A stretch of DNA of 64,000 nucleotides from Forficula auricularia (GCA_024734495.1 JALMQS010000099.1:64656270-64720269), one strand, 5' to 3'. Positions 34,521 to 45,064 are shown, numbered from the stretch's first letter. Numbers and translations are program-made. Notes: generated from the sequence alone by a model not told the origin.

Positions 34521-34555
34521 CTGATGAAGAGGGCAAAGCCCTCGAAACTATAATC
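34521..34555 (+). ncRNA. Hammerhead ribozyme core, cleavage site altered
   Basis: CTGATGA (34521-34527), perfect stem II GAGGGC-AAA-GCCCTC, GAAA (34544-34547), then CTATAATC, where the other copies have CTATAGTC. The G-to-A change would weaken stem III and turn the site into AUC. Confidence 0.6.
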
Positions 34556-34844
34556 TCGTTATAATTAAATAAAAATTATAATTCCAGCAGAAGACACTCT
34601 TTTATTGTCCCCTTCAATAAATTCTTATACTTTAAATTTATATAATTTTAGAAAGAAACCGTCTTAGAATATTTTTAATAACTATAATTTGGAATAAAAG
34701 TTAAAATATAATATAAAATTTTAAAATTAATCGATTAGTTTATCTAAAATTATATAATAAGTATTTTTTGCCTTTTCGACCTTTCTAGCCATAATCCAAT
34801 TTACGATACTAATTATATTTTTTTCTAAATTTGTCTCTACTCCC

Positions 34845-34938
34845 GGGGTCAGATTTTAGCTGGATGCCTCAAGTCGGATTCGAACCCGGGCTCCCTGGTT
34901 AGCAGGCCGGCACGCTACCACCTAGCCTATCTGACCCC
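34845..34938 (-). mobile_element. tRNA-like SINE head
   Basis: On the minus strand GGGGTCAGAT pairs with ATCTGACCCC at the other end. The A box lies in 'aggctaggtggtagcgtg' and the B box is GGTTCGAATCC. The 10-bp outer stem and 94-nt length do not fit a working tRNA, and the anticodon stem is imperfect. A related phrase, GAGTTTTAGCCGG, occurs in the element at 44.5 kb, so a SINE family is likely. Confidence 0.5.
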
Positions 34939-34983
34939 CCAAAGTTATAGTAGTTCTTAAAGGAAAAGCCAGCAACAATGTCC

Positions 34984-34991
34984 TGACGTCA
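34984..34991. promoter_or_regulatory. CRE-type palindrome
   Basis: A perfect TGACGTCA, followed by 'gaggtctg', in moderately complex DNA. It lies about 770 bases upstream of the candidate minus-strand exon. Confidence 0.25.
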
Positions 34992-34999
34992 GAGGTCTG

Positions 35000-36500
35000 T
35001 TCTTTTATTTGAAAATGTAGAAGAGTTTCTCAAATGAACAATAAAAGGATTATAGAGGATGTTTTTTCTCAACGTGGGTCCACGTAAAAATCTTAATATT
35101 TTAATTTTGAATTGAACTTTTAATTTAAAATATTTATTATTATTTTCTCCATTCAAAAATTAGACAAAATATGTTTGAGGCCAGAGATCATCTTAGACCC
35201 TTTCCCTTATTTAAAAAATGTACTCAAGGCAGTTTCAAATGAAAAAAACAGTATTCTAAATGATATTTTGATTTCCACCGGCAAAATACTTAATTTGGAT
35301 TTATTTTTAAAGAATTATTCTCCTCTTGAAAAAATAGCCTTCTTAATTATTGGCTGTTAAATGGAAAATAATCCATGTATATTTTTATATGTAAGAAAGG
35401 TGTCTAAACTGACCCGTGATGTCAGGTTATTGATTCTGACTATGGCTCTAACTTTTATATTTTTCAATATTTTTTTTAACAAATAAACATCTATTTAATT
35501 AATCTGTATTTTAATATTAAAATATAAAGTAAATCCCAAACTAAGCAAAGTGTTTTATGTCAAATTGAGAAAAAAAATTCATTCCAATATAATTATGAAT
35601 GTTGATTAATAGGAAGAACCAAATCATCATAATAAATGCATTATTTTGTTAAATATTAGCTTTGCAATATCCTGTATATTTTCTATCCTATTCATTCATT
35701 AGCAAATGAGTTTACTTTTACTACTTCCAATGCCACTCTTCACCCTTTCTACATATATATTTTGGTGCATTTACAAACGATAAAAAAATAATGTTATAAT
35801 TTTTCGATATAACATGAAATTTATTAATTAAATGTGATCATAAAGTAAACTTTAATGTTAGTAAAGAGTGGAACTTTAATTAATAAAAAAATGCACGTCA
35901 ATAAAAGCGTATTATGGTTAATTAATACATTCTTCCCTAGGTTCCATTTTCAAATTGCTTTTAAGTGTTTGCTATATGTTGTTTTTTCACTCTCTTGTTT
36001 TTATATTATTTAATTTAGAATATCCATTTTAATTTCAAAGTGCATTTATAATATAGTTCAAGAAAAATTAGATATTTATTTATTTCCGTATGTGGATGGA
36101 AGGCTGTATTCGGGTCAGGGACAAAGTAAAGTGTGAAAAGCTCATTCATTCTTGGAAGCCCCTGTAAATATGCAACCCGAAGCACAAGATTTAAGTTACA
36201 GCGACTTCACTTTAAGCTCGTTTATACGGCTATATAAAGGAGCATTTAACAACCATTTTTTTCATTTCAAGAATAATTTTCTTCAAATAATAGTACTGAC
36301 TATAGTGGTTCATTTAATAAATAAAAATCATGATATCCAAAACACTTACAAAACATAATGTCATTAAAAAACAATTTAACTGAAATAAAGAAATCATTCC
36401 TTGGGCGTAAACTTTGCTATAACTCTTTCTAGCTCATACCTAGCTTAAGTTTTGAATTTCTTGGAAAAGAAGATAAAAAAAATATTAATACAAAAATTAA
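35000..36500. other. AT-rich unique DNA, no gene
   Basis: I see no gene. A piece at 36400-36480 ('tttctagctcatacctagct') matches the interior of the 24.6/40.9-kb family. Confidence 0.4.
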
Positions 36501-36508
36501 GACTCCCC

Positions 36509-37122
36509 AGTAGGGTGGCCCGAGATTCATATGGTTCGAAAATAAATAATAAAAAAAATATCCCCCAAGTTTCAAGTCTCTATCTCAATTAAAACTTTTG
36601 CCCCGCAGCGATGAAGTTTCCCATCTAAATATAGTACATAGTTTTTTGGCATTGAACGATTAATTTTTTATTCCGGCCAAAGTAATAGTTCAAAAAAATT
36701 GAAACTCTGTAGACTTTATCCTTATAAAAGTAGCTATTCTTCAGAATTTTTACAGTTTTTTAGCTATTATAATTTTGGAGTCTATAACTTAATATAATAA
36801 CAGTATTTTATCTTGCTGAAACTCTAAAATTATAATAGCTAAAAATCTGTAAAAATTCTGAAGGATGGATACTATTATAAGGATAGAGTTCACAGAGTTT
36901 CAAATTTTTTGAACCATTACTTGGGCCGGAATAAAAAATTGATAGTTCAATGCCAAAAACCCCATGTTATTTAGATGGGAAACTTGCATCGCTGTGGGGC
37001 TCAGATTAAAATTCAGATAGAGACTTGAAACTGGGGATATTTTTTTTTATTTATTTAATTCCAACCATATGAGTCTCGGGCAGTATAAAAATTCGAAAAT
37101 ACCCAAAATAAGGACCACCCCA
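36509..37122. mobile_element. Large palindromic MITE
   Basis: Left arm 36511-36790 and right arm about 36810-37085 are inverted copies around a short spacer. Shared blocks include CCGAGATTCATATGG, 'tcaagtctctatctcaatt', 'ttttttattccggccaa' and 'ttataatagctaaaaa'. The outermost right sequence, inverted, reads GGGGTGGTCCTTATTTTGG, which suggests a GGGTGGYCC-type terminus. No coding. Confidence 0.7.
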
Positions 37123-37157
37123 CAACCTAGCCATTTTGAAGAAAGAGTTTTACTTCA

Positions 37158-37713
37158 GGATTCCGCGACATTTCATCCCCCGACAAAACACCCCCCGACA
37201 AAATATATCATGACAAAATAACCCTTCCCCGCGTGATTCTTATGAGTAATGCAAATCGACTCCGGTTCGGTTAATATATTCAGTTCGGTTCGGTTGGTTC
37301 GATAGCCTTCGACTGGCATTTAGACGGTTCGGTTGGCGCCAACCGAACCGTCTAAATGCCAGCCCGAAAAGGAGCTATACGAACCCAACCGAGCCGAACT
37401 GAATAAATATTAACCGAACCTCCGAAAGTTTAGTCCGGGCGGGGTGTGTTTCGGGATCCCATTTTTTTTCTAATCAAACACACATTGAAAACCGAACCAG
37501 CCAATCGTCGGGCGGGGTGTGTTTGGGGTTCCCATTTTTTCCTAATCAAACACACATTGAAAACCGAACAGCCAATCGTCGGGCAGGGTGTTTCTTTTGT
37601 ATTCTCCCTTATACTGGGGAATATTTTGTCAGAAGATTATTTGTCTGAAAGATATTTTGTCGGGGGATGTTTTGTCGGGGATATTTTGTCGGGGGATGAA
37701 ATGTCGCGGTACC
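37158..37713. mobile_element. Element with iterated CCCCCGACAAAATAT termini and 8-bp duplication
   Basis: TTACTTCA occurs exactly on both sides (37150-37157 and 37714-37721). The termini are inverted copies of CCGCGACATTTCATCCCC and then of a repeated CCCCGACAAAAYAY motif, twice to three times on the left and about four times, partly mutated, on the right. Inside is a palindrome centred on GGCGCC (37335-37340) with arms of about 85 bases, then a tandem repeat. An 8-bp duplication fits hAT, MULE, P or Merlin. The termini match no family I know. Confidence 0.7.
37436..37600 (+). repeat. Tandem repeat, about 73-bp unit, 2.2 copies
   Basis: The unit starts GGGCGGGGTGTGTTT and contains 'aatcaaacacacattgaaaa' and 'gccaatcgtc'. 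The 104-codon frame at 37446-37760 is mostly this repeat translated and has no domain I recognise. Confidence 0.75.
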
Positions 37714-37724
37714 TTACTTCAGAT

Positions 37725-38610
37725 TTTAAATATAGAGTTTTGGCGGCTCAGATTGTCTGAAAATGTAACGTGTTAATTTCATGAGCTTACCATTAGATGA
37801 ATAACTATTTATTTATATAGCTAGTATTTATTATATATAATTGATATTTTAGAGACCAGTAATATACAATTGTATCATATGTTGTATTATTTAGTTTTCC
37901 ATTTTAACATTTCTAATTACTAAAGAGAAACAAAACAATTCAGTTTATATTTTCTCTTGATTCTAAAATCAAATAAAAAAATTATAAATTGAAATGTTTG
38001 TAATATAGTAGGGGTTTCGAAATTTTTTTCTTTAATATACTTTTTAAATAAAACTCTTGTTATTGTATTGTCTACTCAATAAACTAATCAGCAAATTCAA
38101 TTGAATCAAAAAATAACATTTGTCCATTGGTTGTAAAAACAGTTTCACTCGAAAAAAACTCTAGAATTCAGTTGAAATCTAACAAATTGGAATAATAATG
38201 AATGAAAAAACAACTTTCAAATAATTAGAGTAGGTATATATAATACATGGTGGTGGCATGAAGGGGTGGATTTATTATCATGTATTTGGCAAATATATAC
38301 TATACAAGGATTAACCCCTCCCTTATCCTTACTTGGGTATTGTCCACGAGGCGGGATTGTGTGCTGTTATCGTTATTCACCGTCAAAACATGAATACTGT
38401 CCAGAACAACAGGCTAAATCCATTGATAAATTTAATGTTAAGCAACGGAACTGATGAATACTCGAAATTGAATTGGTGATTATGGAATTGATTTTATATT
38501 TTGGATGAATATTTTGTATTTGTATTCTCAGAATAGCTCAAAAGTTCACCAAGGTTTAATTCATTGCTTTGATATTATGTTGAAAGCACTAAAGTGCTAT
38601 TAACCCAGTG
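37725..38610. other. AT-rich unique DNA, no gene
   Basis: I see no gene. The 62-codon frame at 38266-38454 (...LLGYCPRGGIVCCYRYSP...) is in a slightly GC-richer patch, but shows no start context, splice sites or known domain. Confidence 0.35.
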
Positions 38611-38617
38611 GAATTGA

Positions 38618-38845
38618 TTAAGGTAGTTGTTTCACCATATGGGTTTTCTTAGGATTTTTTTGAAATTATTGTTTAAATATTTCTGCATCGATTGGTCGCA
38701 AAACGAAATTTATGAACAATATAGTTCCGGAGATATTAAATTCCAAAGATGAGTTTTTCAGACTCTTATACATTGCACTACACAGGATATCAGAAAGTTT
38801 ACATACATATTTAATTATAATTAAGAAACTCTTGTTACCATTGAA
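38618..38845. mobile_element. TTAA element (subfamily 2), truncated
   Basis: TTAAGGTAGTTGTTTC at the left begins a segment that matches, inverted, the right half of 4827-5530. It is cut at about 38845, where ribozyme-type repeat modules begin. Confidence 0.6.
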
Positions 38846-38955
38846 ACAAAGAGTTTGTCCTCTGCTTGATACATCAAGCAGAGGACAACTTCTTTGTTTC
38901 TCTTTATGATTCAACAACTCTGCTACTCTCGGCAAAATAAAAACTTTTCAATTAA
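38846..38955. repeat. Ribozyme-type repeat terminal modules, head to head
   Basis: 'tttgtcctctgcttgat' is joined to 'catcaagcagaggacaactt', then 'caactctgctactctcggca'. The ribozyme part has been lost. It is the same type as 26.15-26.55 kb. Confidence 0.6.
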
Positions 38956-38989
38956 CTATTAAGTTACAGCTAAAATTTTTTTAAATATA

Positions 38990-39470
38990 CAAAACTAAAC
39001 ATTTTTCAATTTTATTTCAGAAAATATCAAGTTAATTTCAGAAAATTCCAATTGTATTTGAGAATTCTCAATTGAATACTAGAAAATCACAATTGTATTT
39101 CAGAAATCTCATTTGAATTTCAGAAAATCTCAATTGTATTATTTCAAAATTCCCAAGTGAATATTAGTAAATCTCACTTGTAATTCAGAAAAAAATAAAA
39201 TTTATATCAGAAAATATCAAGTGTATTTCAAAAAATAAACATATATAAACAGCTAAGTAAACAATTTATATTTTCTGAAATAAAATTGAGGTTTTATAAA
39301 ATTAAGATAATGATCTGAAATTTATAACATTTTTCACTTAGAACCTACACCATTATCAATTAACACCATTTTCTGAAATTGAATTGAAATTTCTGAAATA
39401 AATTTTAGATTTTCTTATTATTCAATTAAAAATTCTCAAATACAATTGTGGTTTGCTGAAATACTCATGG
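38990..39470. repeat. Degenerate ~30-bp repeat cluster, partly inverted
   Basis: Many copies of a 'tttcagaaaatctcaattgt'-like unit lie at 39000-39250. The inverse ('tttctgaaataaaattgag') appears at 39265-39465. No coding. Confidence 0.6.
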
Positions 39471-39474
39471 AAAA

Positions 39475-40225
39475 GGCGTAGATGCTCAAAAATGTTATAT
39501 CTAGAGATGTACTAGTAAGTAGTAGTTAGTTAGTAGTAGTTAGTTAGTAGTTTAGTTACTACTACTTGTACTAGTAACTAAATATTACTTAACAACACTG
39601 GTTTTAGAAATGTCTCAAACGAGGAGAAACATTATTTTCAAGCATAGATTTTTTCTTTTTTATTAAGTGAGAATTATGTGCGTTCTAGATGAAACATTTT
39701 AAATAAAGTAAAGAAAATTTTGAAAATTTTTTTGAAACTTAAAATATAAAATATTAGGTAGATTTCATTATTTTTTTAAAATTTTCTTTACTTTATAGAT
39801 TTTTCGTCTGTACTCTGTATGTTCTGGTGTCAAAAATTTTGTATTTTTAAAACAAAAACCTATGTTTTTGGGCTTTCTAGCTTAATAACTTCGGGTTGAA
39901 CAAATCATGAAAATCAGAAAATATCGAATTGCTATTTGAGCTCTTGAGAGATAATGATGTGAAATTTTTAATTTTTTAAGTTTGTACTAATACTTATGCC
40001 ATGTTTTAGCTTTTTAGCTGAAACTTTAAAACTTTTCACAGACTCGTCATACAACTCTAACTTTGCAGTCTTGAAATGTTGCTCTATTTTTCCCCCAATT
40101 CGTTTCCTTTTAGAGTAGAGAAATGATCAGTCTCTTGATTAGGGTGATTATGATGCGTCGTTTCAAAATAACTTGAGGGACTAATAAATTAATTAAAGGC
40201 ATTTATGGCTAGACATATCGTAATT
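39475..40225. other. AT-rich DNA with simple repeats, no gene
   Basis: TAGTTAGTAG-type tandem units at 39510-39565. A 25-bp-arm inverted repeat around 'taaagtaaagaaaatttt' at 39708 and 39777. No gene seen. Confidence 0.45.
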
Positions 40226-40229
40226 ATTT

Positions 40230-40400
40230 CTATGGATTAACCATCAATATGGACCTGAAATTAAAGTCTGAAATGTAATTGGCTATTAAAGCCTCTCACT
40301 CGTTCACTCTCCCTTTGAATCGGAATCATTTAAGCCTCTAATTAAATTTTAATGAATACGTTCTGATGGGTTGGGGGAGCGGGGGGGGGGGGGGTACAAT
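40230..40400. other. Unique patch of higher complexity
   Basis: Contains 'attggctattaaagcctctc' and 'cgttcactctccctttgaat', ending in a G-run at 40379-40394. It may be a conserved noncoding element. Confidence 0.25.
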
Positions 40401-40799
40401 TGATCGTTAAATTCAATTACAATTTATTTAATATCTTACTTGATAATTATTTTTTTCTTACATTTCTGGAATGTTGTTGTTTTTAAGTTCAATCAATGAT
40501 CGAGTGTTAATCAATTATTCGTTTTCAAATTCGGAAATGAATGAAAATTATTTTTTAAATTTTGGATTTATTAATTATTATTTAATTTTGTTTTAAGATA
40601 AAAAAGACAAGGTCTATTATAATTATATCATGTTGTAAAATAAATACAATTCTTTATTAAAAACAATCAAAATCAACTTTTAAGTGGAAGATAAATTTAA
40701 AACCCTAATTTAACGATAGGAGAATTTACCACTGCTCGAAGCCCCTAAAAACTTAGTAAATTGGATATTGGATTGTATCTAAGTTTCTGGGATTTGGCT

Positions 40800-40921
40800 C
40801 GTGATCCCGGCTTCTTTCCTTCTACTCTGTTCTTTTCACGATGAAGGGGCCATCCCATACATGCCTTTAGGGGATGCACCTTCTGGTGTATCTCCTTCTT
40901 ACATCAATACCATAAAAAAAA
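40800..40921 (+). mobile_element. Non-LTR retrotransposon 3' tail
   Basis: Blocks 'cttttcacgatgaagggg', 'gatgcaccttctggtg' and 'cttacatcaatacc' followed by an A-run mark the same LINE tail as at 10.7 and 61.55 kb. The coding part is gone. Confidence 0.6.
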
Positions 40922-41710
40922 ACTGGTGTGGGCACCACACTACTTTCACATTAGTTTCTCCCTTTTATTTGAAATCATTATACCAATTTTCTTCGTTCAT
41001 ATTACTTAAATTTGGGTTTCGCCCAAGCCGTTTTGAGAAAACTGGAAAAAAGACGATATTGCAAAACCAAAAATTTACCAGTAAACATGTACCATACTTC
41101 TAGTTCTTCGATTTTAGTCAAAATCTCGAGGTATTTCTTCTAACCTCTAGATAGCTCAAGTTTCAAATGCCAAAGCTCTGTGACGAAAAATGATCAATTA
41201 AAATATTTAGTATCTGGAGGACCGATTATTTTGTTAGATTAAAAAATGATGAATCAAAATAACAAAAACAAATTTTAGTCTTAAAAAAATGAGAAATGTT
41301 TTAAAACTAAAAATCACAATAAACGAAAAATCTTTCATGTTAATGTCAACTCCTGGTGTATCGATTTCAACCAAAAGCTTGCTGTACTTTTTCTAGCCTA
41401 TATAGAGCTTAAGTTTCGAATTTCGTAACTGTGTGGCTACGGTTTTCGAAACAAAGAGGGTATACATATACGCACATACATACGCACGCACCAATGGATT
41501 TTTGGCCCTTTTTTGGACTCTCGTTATAATATTTTCTAAATCCAGTGTCAAACTATTAAGGACAACGATTTCTTCCTCCTAGAAGTCACAAAGCGAAATT
41601 AACATTTTTCACCTTGGAGATAGAAGCTCTTAGTGACAGAACCCGGCAGGCGATACTCCACATTATATCCTATATCGTTACATGATATAGAGAATATATA
41701 TGTTAAAGTA
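40922..41710 (+). mobile_element. Unclassified non-autonomous element, long copy
   Basis: It starts at GGTGTGGGCACCACAC, a hairpin-forming palindrome, and ends at 'gatatagagaatatatatg' and 'ttaaagtaaaa'. Inverted homologue at 24599-25258, short version at 9939-10113. The 100-codon frame at 40801-41103 crosses from the LINE tail into this element and is not a gene. Confidence 0.55.
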
Positions 41711-41714
41711 AAAA

Positions 41715-41960
41715 GATTAGTTAACCTAAAATCGGAGTGGGTGCTCATGCTCATACTTAAACGATTGCAGTATAAGCCGATCTAAACTTCGTAGTTAAAT
41801 TATATTTGTGTTCAATAAATAATTATAATTAATAATGTGTGATTTAAATACAATTTCTACTCTTAATAAATTTATCACAAAAAATACAAGTTTTATAACA
41901 GCACACAATACTTCCCCATGCTTCGCATTGGATAAAGTAAAAAAGTTAAATAAAAATTCA
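41715..41960. repeat. Solo arm of the 53.9-54.5 kb element plus a short repeat end
   Basis: 'ctaaaatcggagtgggtgct' to 'ataattataattaataatg' matches 54332-54440, including a degraded ribozyme-like part ('gcagtataagccgatc'). It is followed at 41905-41945 by 'catgcttcgcattggataaa', the end shared with 50.1 and 63.05 kb. Confidence 0.55.
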
Positions 41961-42129
41961 AAACTTTTCGTTTCCTAAATGAAAATTTAAAAAATTTGAA
42001 ATATAGTTAGTTACTGCCTAAACTTCTCATTTGATATATAAATGTAATAAGAAATGTTTACTTCAATGACCCTCAAAATTAATATCTTCAAATGAACGAT
42101 TGGATGTCAGTAAACTAAACACCCTGGCG

Positions 42130-42570
42130 AATTTTTTATTTATTTAAAGTCTTTTTACAGAACAGTAAGTGCCCTCAAGTATAAATTGCCCCTATTGTTG
42201 TTAAACTTGGTTGATTTAACGAGAATGGCTCCATTCACACCCCTAGAGAGTTCACTTTGTATATCGTGTATGTATAGGTATAATTTTTAACAGCTTCCTT
42301 ATCGATTTCCAGTACTTTCTTTAAACCAAGTGGTGGAGGAATTTTCTTTCTTTTATTCTTTTTTTTTCTTTTTTTACACTCCCACTTCTGCCCATAAGGG
42401 ACTCAATTTGTAGCTTGGCTCATTTATTGATTTTCTCGATATAATAAGTCCTCCGTGATGAGGTTGTGGGAAATCATCCCCTTACCATACACCCCCTCAT
42501 TCTTCCATCTTCGTGTTTCGATCCACAACCTCAAACCACTAAACAATCTCAAAAGCAGGGTCTATAATAT
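42130..42570. promoter_or_regulatory. Unique GC-richer island, candidate regulatory
   Basis: Non-repeat sequence with 'gagaatggctccattcacac', 'cactcccacttctgcccata' and 'ggttgtgggaaatcatcccc'. No exon with splice sites was found. Confidence 0.25.
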
Positions 42571-42579
42571 TTTACAAGA

Positions 42580-43385
42580 AAGAAATTTAGTGGAAAATTA
42601 GATTTGAGAAGGGGTGGTTCAAATTTATTATATTGGTGGTTGTCAATTTTCAGACGGGATATAAAAAAACAACAACGAATTAATTTCGGTTACTTTAGCA
42701 AAAATAAATTGAATTTTAATACGCATTAGGGGGGATAATGTAGGGGAAAAATAAATGAAAATGTTTATAGGGCTGAAAAAGCCTTTCCTCAGCAGTTTTG
42801 ATTTCGTCTGCGTCATTAATTCGAAAGGGAGTTTGTATTTTTATTTATATAAGAAAACTCACGAGATCTCAAGAACTCACTTCGTTATCATTAAAATACA
42901 TATAATTATGAGGTTCTTTTTTATTTAAATTGCTTTGAAAAAATTCAAGCTTGGAGCTTAATGTTTACAATAGACTTTTTCAGTCAACATGCGCGTGCAT
43001 CGTAGTTATTTAAATAAGGAAGAAAATCGAATATTTGAAGAATTTCGCTGTAATCATAAATTTTAACGCATACTAAAATAATAACTGTTAACTTGGAGGG
43101 TTGTTATCGCCTACTATTTTTATGGATAGGTTTTATTTGTCAAAAGCTTTGTATACTAATTAAAACCGTGTAAGTATTACTAAAAAATAACATTACCATA
43201 TCAAAAACATTCTCAACCGTTTAATTAATTCCGAAAAGAGTATTTACTTATACTTTTGAAATTAATGATTCGCACACAATGCTTTTTCAAAAAAATAACG
43301 CCCGCTTCACATGTGAAATTTTTTATTGAAATGTCTCGTGACTACTTTAGTGAATCTCAGTTAAAAAGAATTTTTATTGCTTGTC
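42580..43385. other. AT-rich unique DNA, no gene
   Basis: Nothing beyond AT-rich sequence is visible. Confidence 0.4.
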
Positions 43386-43389
43386 GAAA

Positions 43390-43495
43390 GGTTTGTATTC
43401 AGCATCATCTTAGGAATTAAACCCAAGTACCAAACAACTATCCGGGTTATCGGCTATCCTTAGAGGCGGGACCAATCTGAGATATCATATAACAC
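43390..43495 (-). repeat. tRNA-like sequence, minus strand
   Basis: On the minus strand CCCGGATAGTTGTTTGG and a B-box-like GGGTTTAATTCC (43413-43424) line up with the loop of the 9.66-kb hairpin (CCCGGATAGCGTGTTAG and GGTTCGACTCC). The arms are not evident here. Confidence 0.5.
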
Positions 43496-43554
43496 GTGTA
43501 AAAAGTTTATTCAAAGATTTAATTTACATGATAAACGCGTGTTTATATAACATA

Positions 43555-44373
43555 CTGGCTGCAAGGCCCGCCTTCGGCGGCCCTCTTGCCCCCCCAAAAC
43601 CCCCCACTCCCGCACCAAGCACCCGTTCACAACCCCTGCCCCACCCCACCCACCTCGGACCCCGCACCCCATCCACCCCGGACCCCACCCCGTGCCCACC
43701 AACCCTGCTCACCACACCCCGCCTCGCCCCTGGACTCCACCCATTTCTAGCCTTCTAGTGACCCACAGATTATGTATACAAAATTTGGTTGAGTTTGGCC
43801 CAAGAGAAAGAATTTTCATTTTTTGACCCTCCTCCCCATTTTGGGTGGTTACTTTTTGCATTTCTAGCTCTCTAGAGGCCCAGATATTATGTATACAAAA
43901 TTTGGTTGAGTTTGTTCCAAGGGCAAGAATTTACATTTTTTCACCCCCCCCCCCTTCTTGGTGGTTTTTTGGGAAATTTTTTTAAACACTAGTTGTCAGA
44001 AATCACATCTCCTACAACTTTGTTTATCATAAAATTTGCCGTAGGGTTAATAGTTTAGGAGTTATTTGATAATTTTCATCCGTGCGCCCCCCAAACCCCT
44101 TTCTGGGGTCAAAATATCAAAACATTATATAGCTAAAAACGTAAGTTAGAAGACATCTAATGTAAATATGAAATTTCATAATAATCCCTTCAGCCGTTTT
44201 TACGTGAATCGTGAGCAACTTTTCGGAAACCACTGAAACAGACATACAGGCAGACAGACATGAATTTCGTTGAGGGTGCTTTTCGTTCATAACTTTGCTT
44301 GAAACGTGTGCAACCAAAATTTGGCGTGATTTGGAGCAATGTACAGACAAAATCTTAATTTTATATATATAGA
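43555..44373 (-). mobile_element. Complete non-autonomous Helitron
   Basis: The 5' end (44373) reads TC and then TATATATAAAATTAAG, just after an A. The 3' end has the GC-rich hairpin with TTC loop (43565-43583), then TTGCAG and CCAG followed by T. With the 28.5-kb copy (CTAT), the consensus would be CTAG, a proper Helitron end. The C-rich filler is at 43590-43740. No coding. Confidence 0.65.
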
Positions 44374-44467
44374 TGATGTCCGATTGGTTTTGTCCCGAAA
44401 GACAGCCAGGATTGCTCTTTGGGACTCTTGATCAATTTCAAAAAAAGTGAATACAACTCTTCTATTT

Positions 44468-44633
44468 TTTAAATTATTTATTTATTGTCACCGGGAACAA
44501 AGCTCATTTAGACAGTACATCAGTAAAGTTAGTAGGGTTAGTAAGGGAGCCGAGTTTTAGCCGGTCGAAATTTTTATATGCTAGCCAGGCTCAAACCCGG
44601 ACCTCCCGCTTGAACATCGTCATCAACGATGCT
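44468..44633 (-). mobile_element. SINE-like element
   Basis: On the minus strand a tRNA-like head with B-box-like GGGTTTGAGCC and 'ccggctaaaactcgg' leads to a tail of AAT repeats ('caataaataaataattt'). Its tail phrase 'tttatttattgtcaccg' recurs at 63477. It lies directly against the next Helitron fragment. Confidence 0.5.
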
Positions 44634-45064
44634 ACATTTTTTCACCCTCCCCTCTTTTTGGGGAAATTTTTTTAAACAAAAGTTGTCAGAAATCACATCC
44701 CCTACAACTTTGCTCATCATAAAATTTGCCGTAGGGTTAATAGTTTAGGAGTTATTTGATAATTTTCATTCGTGCGCCCCCCCCAAACCCCTCTTCTAAA
44801 ATATAAAAACGTTATATACCTAAAAACGTAAGTTAGAAGACATCTAATGTAAATATGAAATTTCATAATAATCCCTTCAGCCGTTTTTACGTGAATCGTG
44901 AGCAACTTTTCGGAAACCACTGAAACAGGCATACATACATACAGTCAGACAGGAATTTTGTTTAGGGTGTTTTCGTTCATAGCTTTGCTTGAAACGTGTG
45001 CAACCAAAATTTGGCATGATTTGGAGCAATGTACAGACAAAACTCTTAATTTTATATATATAGA
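44634..45064 (-). mobile_element. Non-autonomous Helitron, 5' part
   Basis: Same 5' module (ending at 45064) and body as 43555-44373. It lacks the C-rich filler and hairpin. The two copies are direct repeats separated by about 260 bases. Confidence 0.6.

Larger units (their letters stand above)
34297..34620. mobile_element. Inverted pair of ribozyme-type repeats (family A, best copies)
   Basis: Left unit 34297-34463 and right unit about 34475-34620 are inverted copies. Outer modules are 'tgccaagagtagcagaata', 'gagacaataaaagagtgtgt' and 'cttctgctggaatt'. Inner parts hold the hammerhead cores and the palindromic 'ggattcacaggaatt'. No coding. The arrangement resembles the inverted terminal repeats of Penelope-like elements or small retrozyme-like units. 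Confidence 0.7.

Noticed and set aside
34845..34938. Functional tRNA gene on the minus strand
   Set aside because: It has A and B boxes, but the outer stem is 10 bp, the length is 94 nt and the anticodon stem has mismatches, so a SINE head is more likely.
37446..37760. 104-codon plus-strand open frame
   Set aside because: Mostly the 73-bp tandem repeat and terminal motifs of a non-coding element. A repeat unit that is not a multiple of three would not be kept as protein.
40801..41103. 100-codon plus-strand open frame
   Set aside because: It runs from a LINE 3' tail through its poly-A into a different repeat, so it is a chance fusion frame.
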